From: Pseudooceanicola sp050897975
GTDB lineage: Bacteria; Pseudomonadota; Alphaproteobacteria; Rhodobacterales; Rhodobacteraceae
DNA: 64,000 nt
Direction: 5' to 3'
NCBI RefSeq assembly: GCF_050897975.1
Contig: NZ_JBPAXY010000008.1
Location: forward strand, 186,001-250,000
How positions within the stretch are numbered: position 1 is the stretch's first letter; the number at the start of each line of letters is the position of its first letter. Below are positions 26,421 to 35,358 of the stretch, in pieces. Position numbers and translations under genes: made by a program. The notes beneath the pieces were generated by a model. The model did no database searches. It had not been told where the DNA came from and saw only the letters and a list, made by a program, of their open reading frames with translations.

Positions 26421-26482
26421 CGACGACAAGGGGCGCGGTCTGACGGCCACGCCCCCTGCCCTTTGCAGGCGTGCCCCGGGCA

Positions 26483-27217
26483 TCAGCCCCGGTAATCGCT
26501 GCCCAGCCCCTCGATCGAGCGCAGGTGTGCGGCCCATTCCAGGGCCAGGTCGCCGTCTTCCTCGTTCATCTGCACGTATTGGCCATGAACCCGCGTGGCG
26601 ATCTCCTCGTCCACCATTCGCAGCGGGCGCCCGGTGGACAGCGCCGCCACCTGGATCTCGCAGGCGCGTTCCAGGTAGAACATGTTGCTGAACATCTCGG
26701 CCGCGGACCGCCCCGTGGCGATCAGCCCGTGATTGCGCAGCACCAGCACCGGATGCGCGCCGAAGTCGGCCACGATCCGTTCGCGCTCTTCCAGGTCCAG
26801 GGCGATCCCCTCGAAATCGTGGTAGGCGGTGCGGTTGTGGAATTGCAGCGAGATCTGGTTCAGCGGCAGCAGACCCTCTTCCATGCAGGACACCGCGACA
26901 CCGGCGCGGGTATGGGTATGCATGATCCAGGCCGCATCGTGGCGATGCATGTGCACCGCCGAATGGATGGTGAAACCCGCCGGGTTCACCCGGTGCGGGC
27001 TGCCGTCCACCTTGTTGCCCTCGACGTCGATCTTGACCAGCGATGAGGCGGTGATTTCCTCCCATCGCCAGCCGTAGGGGTTGATCAGGAAATGCCCCTC
27101 CTCGCCCGGCACGCGGGCGGTAATATGGGTATAGATCAGGTCGGTCAGACGATGCAGCGCCGCCAGGCGATAGCAGGCGGCCAGCTCTTCGCGGGTTTTC
27201 CGTTCTTCGGGGGACAT
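26483..27217 (-). CDS. Class II aldolase/adducin family protein (carnitine locus, copy 1)
   Basis: A 244-residue zinc-dependent class II aldolase-fold protein. Zinc ligands are expected in MHTHTRAGVAV (HxH) and RNHGLIATG; AALHRLTDLIYTHITARV is the family N-terminal block. It is the last gene of the minus-strand carnitine operon, 17 bases after the carnitine dehydrogenase-thioesterase gene. A second, divergent family member lies at 38706 beside the gamma-butyrobetaine hydroxylase. No aldolase step is part of the standard route, so its role is open. ATG 27217 follows GGAGAAGACCC. Confidence 0.78.
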   Translation of the reverse strand: MSPEERKTREELAACYRLAALHRLTDLIYTHITARVPGEEGHFLINPYGWRWEEITASSLVKIDVEGNKVDGSPHRVNPAGFTIHSAVHMHRHDAAWIMHTHTRAGVAVSCMEEGLLPLNQISLQFHNRTAYHDFEGIALDLEERERIVADFGAHPVLVLRNHGLIATGRSAAEMFSNMFYLERACEIQVAALSTGRPLRMVDEEIATRVHGQYVQMNEEDGDLALEWAAHLRSIEGLGSDYRG

Positions 27218-27233
27218 GGGTCTTCTCCGGTTG

Positions 27234-28667
27234 TCAGTTGCGTGTGCCCACGGCGCCGCCCGCGCCGGGGGCGTCGCGGCCCGCATGGGCCAGGGCCAGG
27301 GCCGCCAGCGCCTGGGCCACGGCGGGCTCTGGCGGACAGGCCCGGCGGGTGGTCAGGTCAGTGTGCAGCAGCAGGGTTTCCAACGTCGCCGCCAGGGTCC
27401 CGTCCTCTTTCAGCACCCGATGGAACAGCTTCATCTTCTTGCCCTCGCCCTCCAGCACCTGGGTGGTGACGGTCAGGACCGCATCGCGGTGCACCTCGTC
27501 CAGATAGCGGATGCGGGTGTCGACGGTGAAATAGCTCTTGCCGCTGGCGATATAGGCGGCATCCGCCCCCACCAGTTGCATCAGCCCGTCGGTGGCCCAG
27601 GTGCCCAGTTCCAGATAGGCGGCCTCGTTCATATGGCCGTTGTAATCGGTCCAGGTGACGGGCACGGCGCGGCGCAGGGTGACGGGCAGGCCGTCGATCT
27701 CTCCACCGGTGGCCAGGCTGTCCTCATGGGCGAGGATCACGCCCCCGGCCCCGCTGCCCGTCCGGCGCAGGCCGCGCAGGATGGCCACCAGGTTGTCGTC
27801 GCGCAGGCGCTCCAGCTCGCGGATGCTCAGGTGCCCCGACTGCGCTTCGGACTGGTCGGTGATCTTGGCGATCAGATCGTCATCCAGATCGGGCACATCC
27901 ATCAACTTGGTCCAGGGCCATTTCAGCGAGGGGCCGAATTGCGCCAGGAAATTGGCATAGCCGGTCTCGCCGCCCGCAATCCGGTAGGTCTCGAAGATGC
28001 CCATCTGCGCCCAGCGCAGGCCAAAGGACATGCGGATGGATTCGTCGATTTCCTCGGTCGTGGCGATGCCGTCCTTCAGCATCCACAGCGCCTCGCGCCA
28101 GACGGCCTCCTGGAGGCGATTGCCGATGAAGGCGTCGATTTCCGTCTTCAGGACAAGGGGATACATCCCGATGGCCTGGACCACCGGCAGGGCCTTGGCG
28201 CGCAGCTCTTCCGCTCCGCTGATCTCGGCCAGGGGCAGCAGATAGACCGGGTTGAAGGGATGCACCACCACGACCGGCGCACCTTCGGCCGCCAGGTCCG
28301 AGGCCTTGAACCCCGAAGTCGAGGAAGCGATGAAGCCCCCCTCGGGAAGATGCCCGGCGATCTCGGCATAAACCTTCTGTTTCAGTTCCAGCCGTTCGGA
28401 GACGCTTTCCTGCACCCAGTCCGCGCCTGTCACGGCCTCGGCCAGGGTATCGCAGAAGGTCAGTCGGCCTTCGGGCGGCAGCGGGCGGTCATAGAGCGCG
28501 GGCAGCGAGGCGCGGGCATTGTCCAGCACCGCGCCGATCTTGCGGCCCGCCTCGGGGTCGGGATCGAAGACCGCCACGTCCCAGCCGTTCAGCAGAAAGC
28601 GCGCGGCCCAGCCGCCACCGATGACACCGCCGCCGATGATCGCGGCCTTCTTCGCCCCGCCGCTCAT
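27234..28667 (-). CDS. lcdH: Carnitine 3-dehydrogenase fused to a betainyl-CoA thioesterase domain
   Basis: A 477-residue fusion. Residues 1-320 are a 3-hydroxyacyl-CoA-dehydrogenase-type NAD enzyme (AIIGGGVIGGGWAARFL, HPFNPVYLLPLAEI, FIGNRLQEAVWREAL), the carnitine dehydrogenase type. Residues about 330-460 are a hot-dog thioesterase (VTWTDYNGHMNEAAYLELGT, FTVDTRIRYLDEVHRD). It would oxidise L-carnitine to 3-dehydrocarnitine and later hydrolyse betainyl-CoA to glycine betaine. The beta-keto acid cleavage enzyme gene overlaps its start by four bases, matching that reaction order. This fusion is known in rhizobial homologues. Confidence 0.85.
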   Translation of the reverse strand: MSGGAKKAAIIGGGVIGGGWAARFLLNGWDVAVFDPDPEAGRKIGAVLDNARASLPALYDRPLPPEGRLTFCDTLAEAVTGADWVQESVSERLELKQKVYAEIAGHLPEGGFIASSTSGFKASDLAAEGAPVVVVHPFNPVYLLPLAEISGAEELRAKALPVVQAIGMYPLVLKTEIDAFIGNRLQEAVWREALWMLKDGIATTEEIDESIRMSFGLRWAQMGIFETYRIAGGETGYANFLAQFGPSLKWPWTKLMDVPDLDDDLIAKITDQSEAQSGHLSIRELERLRDDNLVAILRGLRRTGSGAGGVILAHEDSLATGGEIDGLPVTLRRAVPVTWTDYNGHMNEAAYLELGTWATDGLMQLVGADAAYIASGKSYFTVDTRIRYLDEVHRDAVLTVTTQVLEGEGKKMKLFHRVLKEDGTLAATLETLLLHTDLTTRRACPPEPAVAQALAALALAHAGRDAPGAGGAVGTRN

Positions 28668-29584
28668 GCCGGCACCGGCATGTCGCGTTTCACCAGGCCC
28701 AGCAGGTCGCGCACCTCTTGCGGACCCATGGGCGTGGCGCCGAGGCCATCCAGGATCGTCACGGCCTTTTCCACCAGCTGCGCATTGGTCGCCATGACCC
28801 CGCGTTCAAGATAGAGGTTGTCTTCCAGCCCGACGCGCACATTGCCCCCCGCCAGGGCGGCGGCGGCGACATAGGGCATCTCGTCCCGGCCCAGCGAGAA
28901 GGCCGACCAGGTCCAGCCCGCGGGCACGTTGTTGACCATGGCCATGAAGGTGTTCAGGTCGTTGGGCGCGCCCCAGGGAATGCCCATGCACAGCTGCACC
29001 AGGGCCGGATCTGCCAGCACCCCTTCCTTCACCAGCTGGCTGGCGAACCACAGGTGGCCGGTGTCGAAGGCCTCGATCTCGGGCTTCACGCCCAGTTCGG
29101 TCATCATCGCGCCCATGGCACGCAGCATGTTGGTCGTGTTGGTCATGACGTAGTCGCCATCGCCAAAGTTCATCGAGCCGCAATCCAGCGTGCAGATCTC
29201 GGGCAGGCAGTCGCGGATATGGGCCATGCGCTCGGTGGCGCCGATCATGTCGGTATTGGCCGCGTCCAGGTCCATCGGCGTTTCCGGGTCACCAAAGGTC
29301 AGGTCGCCCCCCGTTCCGGCGGTCAGGTTCAGAACCACATCCACCTCGGACGAGCGGATGCGGTCGGTCACCTCGCGAAACAGTGCCCGGTCGCGGCAGG
29401 GCGCGCCGGTTTCGGGGTCGCGGACGTGGCAATGCACCACTGCCGCCCCCGCCCGGGCGGCGTCGATGGCGGCCTCGGCGATTTCGGCGGGCGAGCGGGG
29501 CACCAGGCGGCTTTTGTCCTGGGTCAGGCCCGCGCCGGTAATGGCGGCGGTGATGAAGGGTTTGCGGTTCATCTGCAAAGGCAT
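28664..29584 (-). CDS. Beta-keto acid cleavage enzyme (BKACE), 3-dehydrocarnitine:acetyl-CoA type
   Basis: A 306-residue TIM-barrel zinc enzyme of the DUF849/BKACE family. The metal site includes VHCHVRDPETGAP; other conserved pieces are KPFITAAITGAGLT, VVLNLTAGTGG and EAFDTGHLWFA. It would cleave 3-dehydrocarnitine with acetyl-CoA to betainyl-CoA and acetoacetate. It is coupled to the fused dehydrogenase-thioesterase gene. ATG 29584 follows GGAGAGACGACG; ATG 29572 is an alternative. Confidence 0.85.
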   Translation of the reverse strand: MPLQMNRKPFITAAITGAGLTQDKSRLVPRSPAEIAEAAIDAARAGAAVVHCHVRDPETGAPCRDRALFREVTDRIRSSEVDVVLNLTAGTGGDLTFGDPETPMDLDAANTDMIGATERMAHIRDCLPEICTLDCGSMNFGDGDYVMTNTTNMLRAMGAMMTELGVKPEIEAFDTGHLWFASQLVKEGVLADPALVQLCMGIPWGAPNDLNTFMAMVNNVPAGWTWSAFSLGRDEMPYVAAAALAGGNVRVGLEDNLYLERGVMATNAQLVEKAVTILDGLGATPMGPQEVRDLLGLVKRDMPVPA

Positions 29585-29597
29585 CGTCGTCTCTCCC

Positions 29598-30380
29598 TTA
29601 CCGGCCCTTCCAGACCGGATCGCGTTTCTCGGCAAAGGCGCGGGCGCCTTCCTTCTGGTCCTCCGAGCGATAAAGCCGCTCGACCGTTTCGAACTGGCTG
29701 CCGTTGATGCGGTTCAGCGCGTCCTGGAACTTCATGTCCTCGGCCTCGCGCACCACCTCCTTGATGGCGGCGAAGACCAGCGGCGGACCGGCGGCCAGCT
29801 CATCCGCCATCTTGCGCGCCTCGGCCATCAGCTGGGCCGCCGGGATCACCCGGTTCACCAGCCCCCAGCGATGCGCCTCTTCCACGTCGAACCAGCGTCC
29901 AGTGTAAAGCAGCTCCATCGCGATATGATAGGGGATGCGCTTGGGCAGCTTGATCGTGGCGGCGTCGGCCACGGTGCCCGAGCGGATTTCCGGCAGGGCG
30001 AAGGTGGCGTGATCGGCGGCCAGAATGATGTCGGCGGCAAGCGCCAGCTCCAGCCCGCCGCCGCAGGCGATACCGTTGACGGCGGCGATGACGGGCTTGT
30101 TCAGCCCGCGCAGCTCTTGCAGGCCGCCGAAACCGCCGACGCCGTAATCGGCATCCGCCGCCTCGCCTTCGGCTGCCGCCTTCAGATCCCAGCCGGGGCA
30201 GAAGAACTTCTCTCCCTGGCCGGTAAGGATCGCCACGCGCAGCTCGGGGTCATCGCGAAAGGCAGTGAAGATCTCGCCCAGGCGGCGCGAGGTGGCCATG
30301 TCGATGGCATTGGCCTTGGGCCGGTTCAGCGTGACTTCCAGCACCGCGCCGCGGCGCGTCGTCAAGACGTTGTCGATCAT
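29598..30380 (-). CDS. caiD: Crotonobetainyl-CoA hydratase (carnitinyl-CoA dehydratase)
   Basis: A 260-residue crotonase that closely resembles CaiD: VTLNRPKANAIDMATS, GWDLKAAAEGEAADADYG, KPVIAAVNGIACGGGLELA and the C-terminus FAEKRDPVWKGR, which I recall as identical in E. coli CaiD. It interconverts crotonobetainyl-CoA and L-carnitinyl-CoA. It overlaps the NDP-forming ligase gene by four bases and lies in one operon with the CaiA-like dehydrogenase. Confidence 0.9.
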   Translation of the reverse strand: MIDNVLTTRRGAVLEVTLNRPKANAIDMATSRRLGEIFTAFRDDPELRVAILTGQGEKFFCPGWDLKAAAEGEAADADYGVGGFGGLQELRGLNKPVIAAVNGIACGGGLELALAADIILAADHATFALPEIRSGTVADAATIKLPKRIPYHIAMELLYTGRWFDVEEAHRWGLVNRVIPAAQLMAEARKMADELAAGPPLVFAAIKEVVREAEDMKFQDALNRINGSQFETVERLYRSEDQKEGARAFAEKRDPVWKGR

Positions 30381-32428
30381 TCTTCCATCCTGATAAGGGC
30401 ATCCGCCGCCACCGCGCCCGAGGCGCGGCAGATCAGCGGGTTGATTTCAATCTCGTGCAGCGCGCTTGCGTGTTGCTGCACCAGGGTTTGCAGGGCCATG
30501 ACGGTGTCGATCACTGCCTCGATGTCGGCGGCGGGGCGGCCCCGATAGCCGGTCAGCAGCGGCGCGGTGCGCAGGCTGGCCAGCGCGTCACGGACCTCGT
30601 CCCGGCTGGCGGGAATCAGTACCGAGGCCGTATCGCGGATCAGTTCCGTCAGGATGCCGCCCAGGCCCAGGGTCAGCACGAACCCATGCGCCGGATCGCG
30701 GGTGACGCCAAGGATCAGCTCGGCCAGAGTGCCGGTGATCATCTCTTCCACCAGGAAGCTGGAGGCCGGCATGGCGCCTGCGGCCTCGGCCACGGCGGCG
30801 GCATCCGCAAGGTTCAGCACCACGGCCCCCGCTTCGGTCTTGTGGGCGATCCCCTCGCCCTTCAGCACCACGGGAAAGCCGATCTGCGCGGCGGAACTGG
30901 CCGCATCCTCCGCCGTCGCCGCACGGGCCGAGCCCGGCACGCGGACACCGGCCGCGGACAGCAACAGCTTGGCCTCTGCTTCGGAGAAGACGCGCGGGGT
31001 CCCCTGTCCTTCGACCGGCAGCGTCACCGGCGCGGGGCGGGTGTTGGCGCCGCCCGCGCGGCCCACCTGGGCGGCGGCGCGGATCGCGGTCAGCGCGTCG
31101 CCCATGCCGCAGAGGGGCACGATGCCCAGGGCCAGGGCACGTTGCGCCACCGCCTCGGGCAGGCCCTCGGCCAGCAGCGAGACCATGGCCATGGGCGTGC
31201 CGGTGGCCTCGCGGGTCGCGGCCACGGCGCGCATCACCTGGTCGTAGTCGGGGGCGTCAAAGCGGTCATCGCGGGGGTAGTCGACCACGACGCAGCCCAT
31301 GCCCAGGTCTGCTTCCCGATCGCACAGGGCGGTGAAGGTCGCGGTCAGCGCCTCCTCGTCGCCCCAGATGTAGGTGTTGTAATCCAACGGGTTGGCCAGG
31401 GCGACCTTGGGGCCGAGCGCGGCACGCAGGCCCGTCTTCTGGGTCTCGGTCAGCGCTGGATAGGTGACCCCGGCCCCCGCGCCCATGTCGGCCGTCAGCG
31501 AGGCCTCACCGCCCGAGCAGCTGGCCGAGGCGATCCGCGCCGAGGTGAGACCGCCCGTCACATGCAGGATCTTCAGCGTCTCGATCAGCTCGCTCGGCGT
31601 GTCCACCTGGGCGATGCCAAGACGTTTCAGCAGGGCCACCGCCCCAGCGTTGGACCCGGTCAGCGAGGCCGTATGCGACACCGCCGCCGCCTGCGCCTGT
31701 TCCGAGGCCCCGACGCGCAGCGCAACGATCGGCTTGCCCAGTTCCGCCGCGCGGGCCGCCAGCGCCTCAAACGCCGGAAGATCGCTGATACCCTCGATAT
31801 GCAGACCAAGGGCGGTGATGCGGGGATCTTCCAGCAAGGCGATGCCCAGATCGGACATCGAGGTCTGCGCCTGATTGCCCGCCGCCACCACGGCGGCCAG
31901 CGGCAGGCCCCGGCGCTGCATGGTCAGGTTGATCAGCACGTTGGACGACTGGCCGATGACGGCGACGCCGCTGTCAACCGGGTTCATGCCGTGGCGGTCG
32001 GGCCAAAGGGCCACGCCGTCCAGCGCATTGACGATGCCGTAGCAATTGGGGCCCAGCACGCGCATATCACCGGCGGTCTTGACCAGCTTGGCCTGCAACG
32101 CGTCCCCGTCCGCCAGTTCCGCGACAGCTTCGCTGAACCCGGCGGCGAAACAGACCGCCCCGGCACAGCCCATAGCCGACAGCTGGCCCGCGACCTGCAC
32201 CGTCAGCTCCCGGTTCACCCCGATGAAGGCGGCATCGGGCGCGCCGGGCAGCGCGTCGAGGCTGGCATAGGCTGGCAGCCCGCCGACCTCTGCCTTCTTG
32301 GGGTGCACGGGCCAGATCGGCCCGGCAAAACCCGTGGCGCGGCACTGGCGCACCACGGCCTCGCACCAGCTGCCACCGCCGACGACGGCGATGGCACGGG
32401 GCGACAGGAAGCGGCTGAGCGGCGCCAT
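30377..32428 (-). CDS. ADP/GDP-forming acyl-CoA synthetase, proposed gamma-butyrobetaine/carnitine-CoA ligase
   Basis: A 683-residue NDP-forming acyl-CoA synthetase with fused alpha and beta parts. Residues 1-450 contain the CoA-binding AIAVVGGGS domain and the phospho-His motif AVSHTASLTGSNAG. Residues about 470-680 are ATP-grasp (SEAEAKLLLSAAGV, GFPVVLKGEGIAHKTEAGAV, EINPLICR). Carnitine loci usually use AMP-forming CaiC or the CoA transferase CaiB; neither is present here, so this enzyme is the best candidate for activating gamma-butyrobetaine or carnitine. It sits between the CaiA-like and CaiD genes. Confidence 0.8.
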   Translation of the reverse strand: MAPLSRFLSPRAIAVVGGGSWCEAVVRQCRATGFAGPIWPVHPKKAEVGGLPAYASLDALPGAPDAAFIGVNRELTVQVAGQLSAMGCAGAVCFAAGFSEAVAELADGDALQAKLVKTAGDMRVLGPNCYGIVNALDGVALWPDRHGMNPVDSGVAVIGQSSNVLINLTMQRRGLPLAAVVAAGNQAQTSMSDLGIALLEDPRITALGLHIEGISDLPAFEALAARAAELGKPIVALRVGASEQAQAAAVSHTASLTGSNAGAVALLKRLGIAQVDTPSELIETLKILHVTGGLTSARIASASCSGGEASLTADMGAGAGVTYPALTETQKTGLRAALGPKVALANPLDYNTYIWGDEEALTATFTALCDREADLGMGCVVVDYPRDDRFDAPDYDQVMRAVAATREATGTPMAMVSLLAEGLPEAVAQRALALGIVPLCGMGDALTAIRAAAQVGRAGGANTRPAPVTLPVEGQGTPRVFSEAEAKLLLSAAGVRVPGSARAATAEDAASSAAQIGFPVVLKGEGIAHKTEAGAVVLNLADAAAVAEAAGAMPASSFLVEEMITGTLAELILGVTRDPAHGFVLTLGLGGILTELIRDTASVLIPASRDEVRDALASLRTAPLLTGYRGRPAADIEAVIDTVMALQTLVQQHASALHEIEINPLICRASGAVAADALIRMEE

Positions 32429-32431
32429 CCC

Positions 32432-33592
32432 TCAGGCTCCCAGCGGGCGGAACAGTTCGCGGCTGATGATGTGCCGCTGGATTTCCGAGGTGCCATCCCA
32501 GATGCGCTCGACCCGGGCATCGCGCCAGAAGCGTTCGATGGGCAGTTCGTCCATCAACCCCATGCCGCCATGGATCTGAAGCGCCGCATCGGTGACCCGC
32601 GCCAGCATTTCCGAGGCATAGACCTTGGCCGAGGCGATCTCGCGGTTGGCGGGCAGCCCCTGGTCCAGGCGCCAGGCGGCGGAAAGGGTCAGCCAGTCGG
32701 CGGCGTCGATCTCGGTGATCATGTCGGCGATCTGAAAGCTGACGCCCTGGAACTTGCCGATCGGCTGGCCGAACTGCTTGCGCTCGGCGGCATAGGTCAG
32801 CGCGTGGTCAAAGACCCGGCGCGCCCGGCCCACCGAGTTGGTGGCGACGGTGATCCGGGTGGCGTAAAGCCATTCGTTCATCACGTCGAAACCGCCGTCG
32901 ACCTCGCCCAGCACCTGCGCGTCCGACAGGCGGCAGTTGTCGAAATAGAGGATCGAGTTCTGGTAGCCCCGGTGCGAGACCGAGTTGTAGCCGCGCGCGA
33001 TCTCGAAACCGGGCGTACCGCGATCCACCAGGAAACAGGTGATCCGCTTCTTGGGGCCGCGCGGCGTTTCATCCACGCCGGTGGCGACGAAAACGATCAC
33101 GAAATCCGCGTGTTCCGCGCCCGAGATGAAGTGTTTCGAACCGTTGACGACCCAGTCGCCGCCCTCGCGCACGGCGGTGCATTTCATGCCGCGCACATCC
33201 GAGCCCGCGTCGGGTTCGGTCATCGCCAGCGCGTCCATCTTCTCGCCGCGCACGGCGGGCAGCAGGTATTTCTCAACCTGCTCGCCCTCGCAGGCCATCA
33301 GGATGTTCTGCGGTCGGCCAAAGAAGTGCGTCAGTGCCATCGAACCGCGCCCCAACTCGCGTTCGACCAGGGCGAAATCGACGTGGGACAGGCCCGGCCC
33401 GCCGACGCTTTCGGGGAAGTTCGAGGCGTAAAAGCCCAGATCGAGGCACTTGCGCTTGATCTCCTGCCCGATCTCGGCGGGCACTTCGCCCAGGCGTTCA
33501 ACCTCGGCCTCGTGGGGGTAGATCTCGTTCTCGACGAAACTGCGGACGGTGGAGACGATCATCTCCTGTTCTTCGGTCAGTCCAAAATGCAT
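32432..33592 (-). CDS. caiA: Acyl-CoA dehydrogenase, gamma-butyrobetainyl-CoA dehydrogenase/crotonobetainyl-CoA reductase type
   Basis: A 386-residue acyl-CoA dehydrogenase. FAD/substrate motifs are LAMTEPDAGSDVRGMK, WVVNGSKHFISGAEHADF, ERKQFGQPIGKFQGV and QIHGGMGLMDELPIERFWRD; the last part aligns with the region carrying R-W-DG-TSEIQR. The surrounding ligase and CaiD genes make gamma-butyrobetainyl-CoA the likely substrate, with electrons to EtfAB. It starts at ATG 33592, downstream of the permease genes, and ends three bases before the ligase start. Confidence 0.82.
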   Translation of the reverse strand: MHFGLTEEQEMIVSTVRSFVENEIYPHEAEVERLGEVPAEIGQEIKRKCLDLGFYASNFPESVGGPGLSHVDFALVERELGRGSMALTHFFGRPQNILMACEGEQVEKYLLPAVRGEKMDALAMTEPDAGSDVRGMKCTAVREGGDWVVNGSKHFISGAEHADFVIVFVATGVDETPRGPKKRITCFLVDRGTPGFEIARGYNSVSHRGYQNSILYFDNCRLSDAQVLGEVDGGFDVMNEWLYATRITVATNSVGRARRVFDHALTYAAERKQFGQPIGKFQGVSFQIADMITEIDAADWLTLSAAWRLDQGLPANREIASAKVYASEMLARVTDAALQIHGGMGLMDELPIERFWRDARVERIWDGTSEIQRHIISRELFRPLGA

Positions 33593-33633
33593 CGGGGCAC
33601 CATGTGGTTCTTGAGGGGAGAGTTGGGGGCCGC

Positions 33634-33649
33634 GCGGGGGCTGCCCCGC
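33634..33649 (-). terminator. Short GC-rich hairpin between transporter and CoA-pathway genes
   Basis: Arms GCGGGG and CCCCGC with loop GCTG in the 74-base gap between the second permease and the acyl-CoA dehydrogenase. No T-run; it may tune read-through inside the operon. Confidence 0.3.
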
Positions 33650-33666
33650 ACGGTGGTTTTCGGGGC

Positions 33667-34479
33667 TCAGCGCGCCTGGCGCGCCTTGCGGAATTGCAGC
33701 GCCGCGCGGATCAGGATCGCGACGGTGACCACGCAGATCAGCACGACCGACAGGGCGGCGATGGCCGGGTCGACATTGTCGCGCAGGCCCATCCACATGC
33801 GGCGCGGCAGGGTGATGGTTTCCACCGAGGTGACGAAAAGGGTCACGCCGATCTCGTCCCACGACAGCAGGAAGCAGAGGAAGAAGGCGCCCAGGAGGCC
33901 GAAGCGGATGTTGGGCAGGATCACCCCGAAAACGCGGGTGGCGACCGAGGCGCCCATGCTTTGCGCCGCCAGGTCCATGCGCCGGTCCAGCTGGCTGAGC
34001 GCAACCATGACCACGACCACCGCATAGGGGATCACCATCACCATATGGGCCAGCACCACCCCGCCCAGCTTGTCGTAGGCCACGACCCCGTTCCAGCGCG
34101 ACAGCTTGGTCAGGAAGAAGTAGAGCGTCAGCGAGGACACCACCGGCGGCGCCACCATCGGCAGCAGGACAAAGCCGGTCATCAGCCCGGAAAAGCGCGG
34201 GCGCAGCATCCACAACCCGATGCAGAAGGCCGTGGCCAGGATCACCGCCAGCAGGCTGGCCAGCACGCCCACCTGCACCGAGGTCCACAGGCTGGCGCCC
34301 CAGTCGGGATCTTCCAGCAGCGACAGGTAGTGGCGCCAGGACCAGTCGCCATTGGGCAGCGACAGGTAGCGTTTCGAGGTGAAGCTGACCGGCACCACCG
34401 CGATCAGCGGCATCAGCAGGAACAGGGCGACGAAGGCGGAAAGAAGCGTGGCGATCACGCCGGGACGCAGTCGGGTCAT
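33667..34479 (-). CDS. ABC transporter permease, PotC type (carnitine/betaine locus)
   Basis: A 270-residue permease of the polyamine/opine type with about six membrane helices (near residues 8-30, 65-90, 100-125, 135-155, 185-205 and 235-255). The EAA-like coupling loop reads AQSMGASVATRVFGVILPNI. ATG 34479 overlaps the stop of the first permease gene in ATGA. It forms the heteromeric channel with the 34476 product. Confidence 0.85.
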   Translation of the reverse strand: MTRLRPGVIATLLSAFVALFLLMPLIAVVPVSFTSKRYLSLPNGDWSWRHYLSLLEDPDWGASLWTSVQVGVLASLLAVILATAFCIGLWMLRPRFSGLMTGFVLLPMVAPPVVSSLTLYFFLTKLSRWNGVVAYDKLGGVVLAHMVMVIPYAVVVVMVALSQLDRRMDLAAQSMGASVATRVFGVILPNIRFGLLGAFFLCFLLSWDEIGVTLFVTSVETITLPRRMWMGLRDNVDPAIAALSVVLICVVTVAILIRAALQFRKARQAR

Positions 34480-35285
34480 TTGGCCATCTCCCCGTAGCGG
34501 CGCATGAGTAGGTAGAGGATCCCGCCGACGGCGATCATCAGCACCACGCTCATGGCGGCGGCGACGCCCCATTGCGGGATCTGGAAGATCCAGAGGTAGA
34601 TCAGTTCCGCGATCAGCACCGACTGGCCGCCCCCCAGAAGCGCGGGCGTGACGTAGAAGCCGATGGAGAAGACGAAGACCAGCAGGGTGGCGCCCATGAT
34701 CCCGCTCGACGTCATCGGCAGGAAGACCTGCCAGAAGATGCGCAGGCGCGAGGCCCCCATGCCGTCGGCGGCCGTCAACACGCGCTCGTCCACGTTGCGC
34801 ATGGCCGTGGCCAGCGGGAAGACGGCGAAGGGAATAAGGTAGTGGGACATGCCGACGACCACGGCAAATTCATTGCGGGTCATCTGGATGGCGCTGTCGA
34901 TGATCCCGAGGTCCTGCAACCAGGTGTTCAGCAGGCCCCGGTTCGACAGCATCGACAGCCAGCCGAAGGCGCGGCTGAGGACGGAAATCCAGAAGGGAAT
35001 CATGATGCAAAGCTCGGTCAGCAGCCGCACCACCGGGCTGCCCCGCACCCACAGCAGGGTGATGACATAGGCGCAGCTGACCGAGACCGCCGTGACGATC
35101 ACGCACAGGCGCAGGGTGCGCCAGATCACCGACAGGGTCAGCGGATCGGACAGGACCTGTTGGTACTGGGCCAGCCCCGGATCCGGGTCGGTGAAACTCA
35201 GCTGCATGATGCCGAGGAAGGGCAGAAGGTAACTGCCTCCCAGAAACAGCAACACGGGGGCGATGAGGACGAGCGAGGCGCGCAT
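34476..35285 (-). CDS. ABC transporter permease, PotB type (carnitine/betaine locus)
   Basis: A 269-residue permease with six predicted helices; PFWISVLSRAFGWL and the coupling loop ADGMGASRLRIFWQVFLPM are typical of the PotB family. It is separated from the binding-protein gene by a strong hairpin at 35303-35346. It probably imports carnitine, gamma-butyrobetaine or another quaternary amine together with the ATPase at 36573. Confidence 0.85.
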   Translation of the reverse strand: MRASLVLIAPVLLFLGGSYLLPFLGIMQLSFTDPDPGLAQYQQVLSDPLTLSVIWRTLRLCVIVTAVSVSCAYVITLLWVRGSPVVRLLTELCIMIPFWISVLSRAFGWLSMLSNRGLLNTWLQDLGIIDSAIQMTRNEFAVVVGMSHYLIPFAVFPLATAMRNVDERVLTAADGMGASRLRIFWQVFLPMTSSGIMGATLLVFVFSIGFYVTPALLGGGQSVLIAELIYLWIFQIPQWGVAAAMSVVLMIAVGGILYLLMRRYGEMAK

Positions 35286-35302
35286 GGAAGCTCCTTCAGG
35301 GT

Positions 35303-35346
35303 CGCCGCCCCCCGCTCGGGCGAGGGGGAGATGTCAGGGGGCGGCG
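35303..35346 (-). terminator. Hairpin between ABC binding-protein and permease genes
   Basis: Ten-base perfect arms CGCCGCCCCC and GGGGGCGGCG with a 24-base loop, just after the binding-protein stop on the minus strand. No T-run, so attenuation or mRNA protection is more likely than full termination. Confidence 0.5.
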
Positions 35347-35358
35347 AGGACGGACAGG

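Noticed and set aside
30455..34027. A 1190-codon open frame on the + strand across the carnitine genes
   Set aside because: Antisense to the ligase, caiD-side and acyl-CoA dehydrogenase genes; composition is that of a third-position GC shadow with no recognisable domain.
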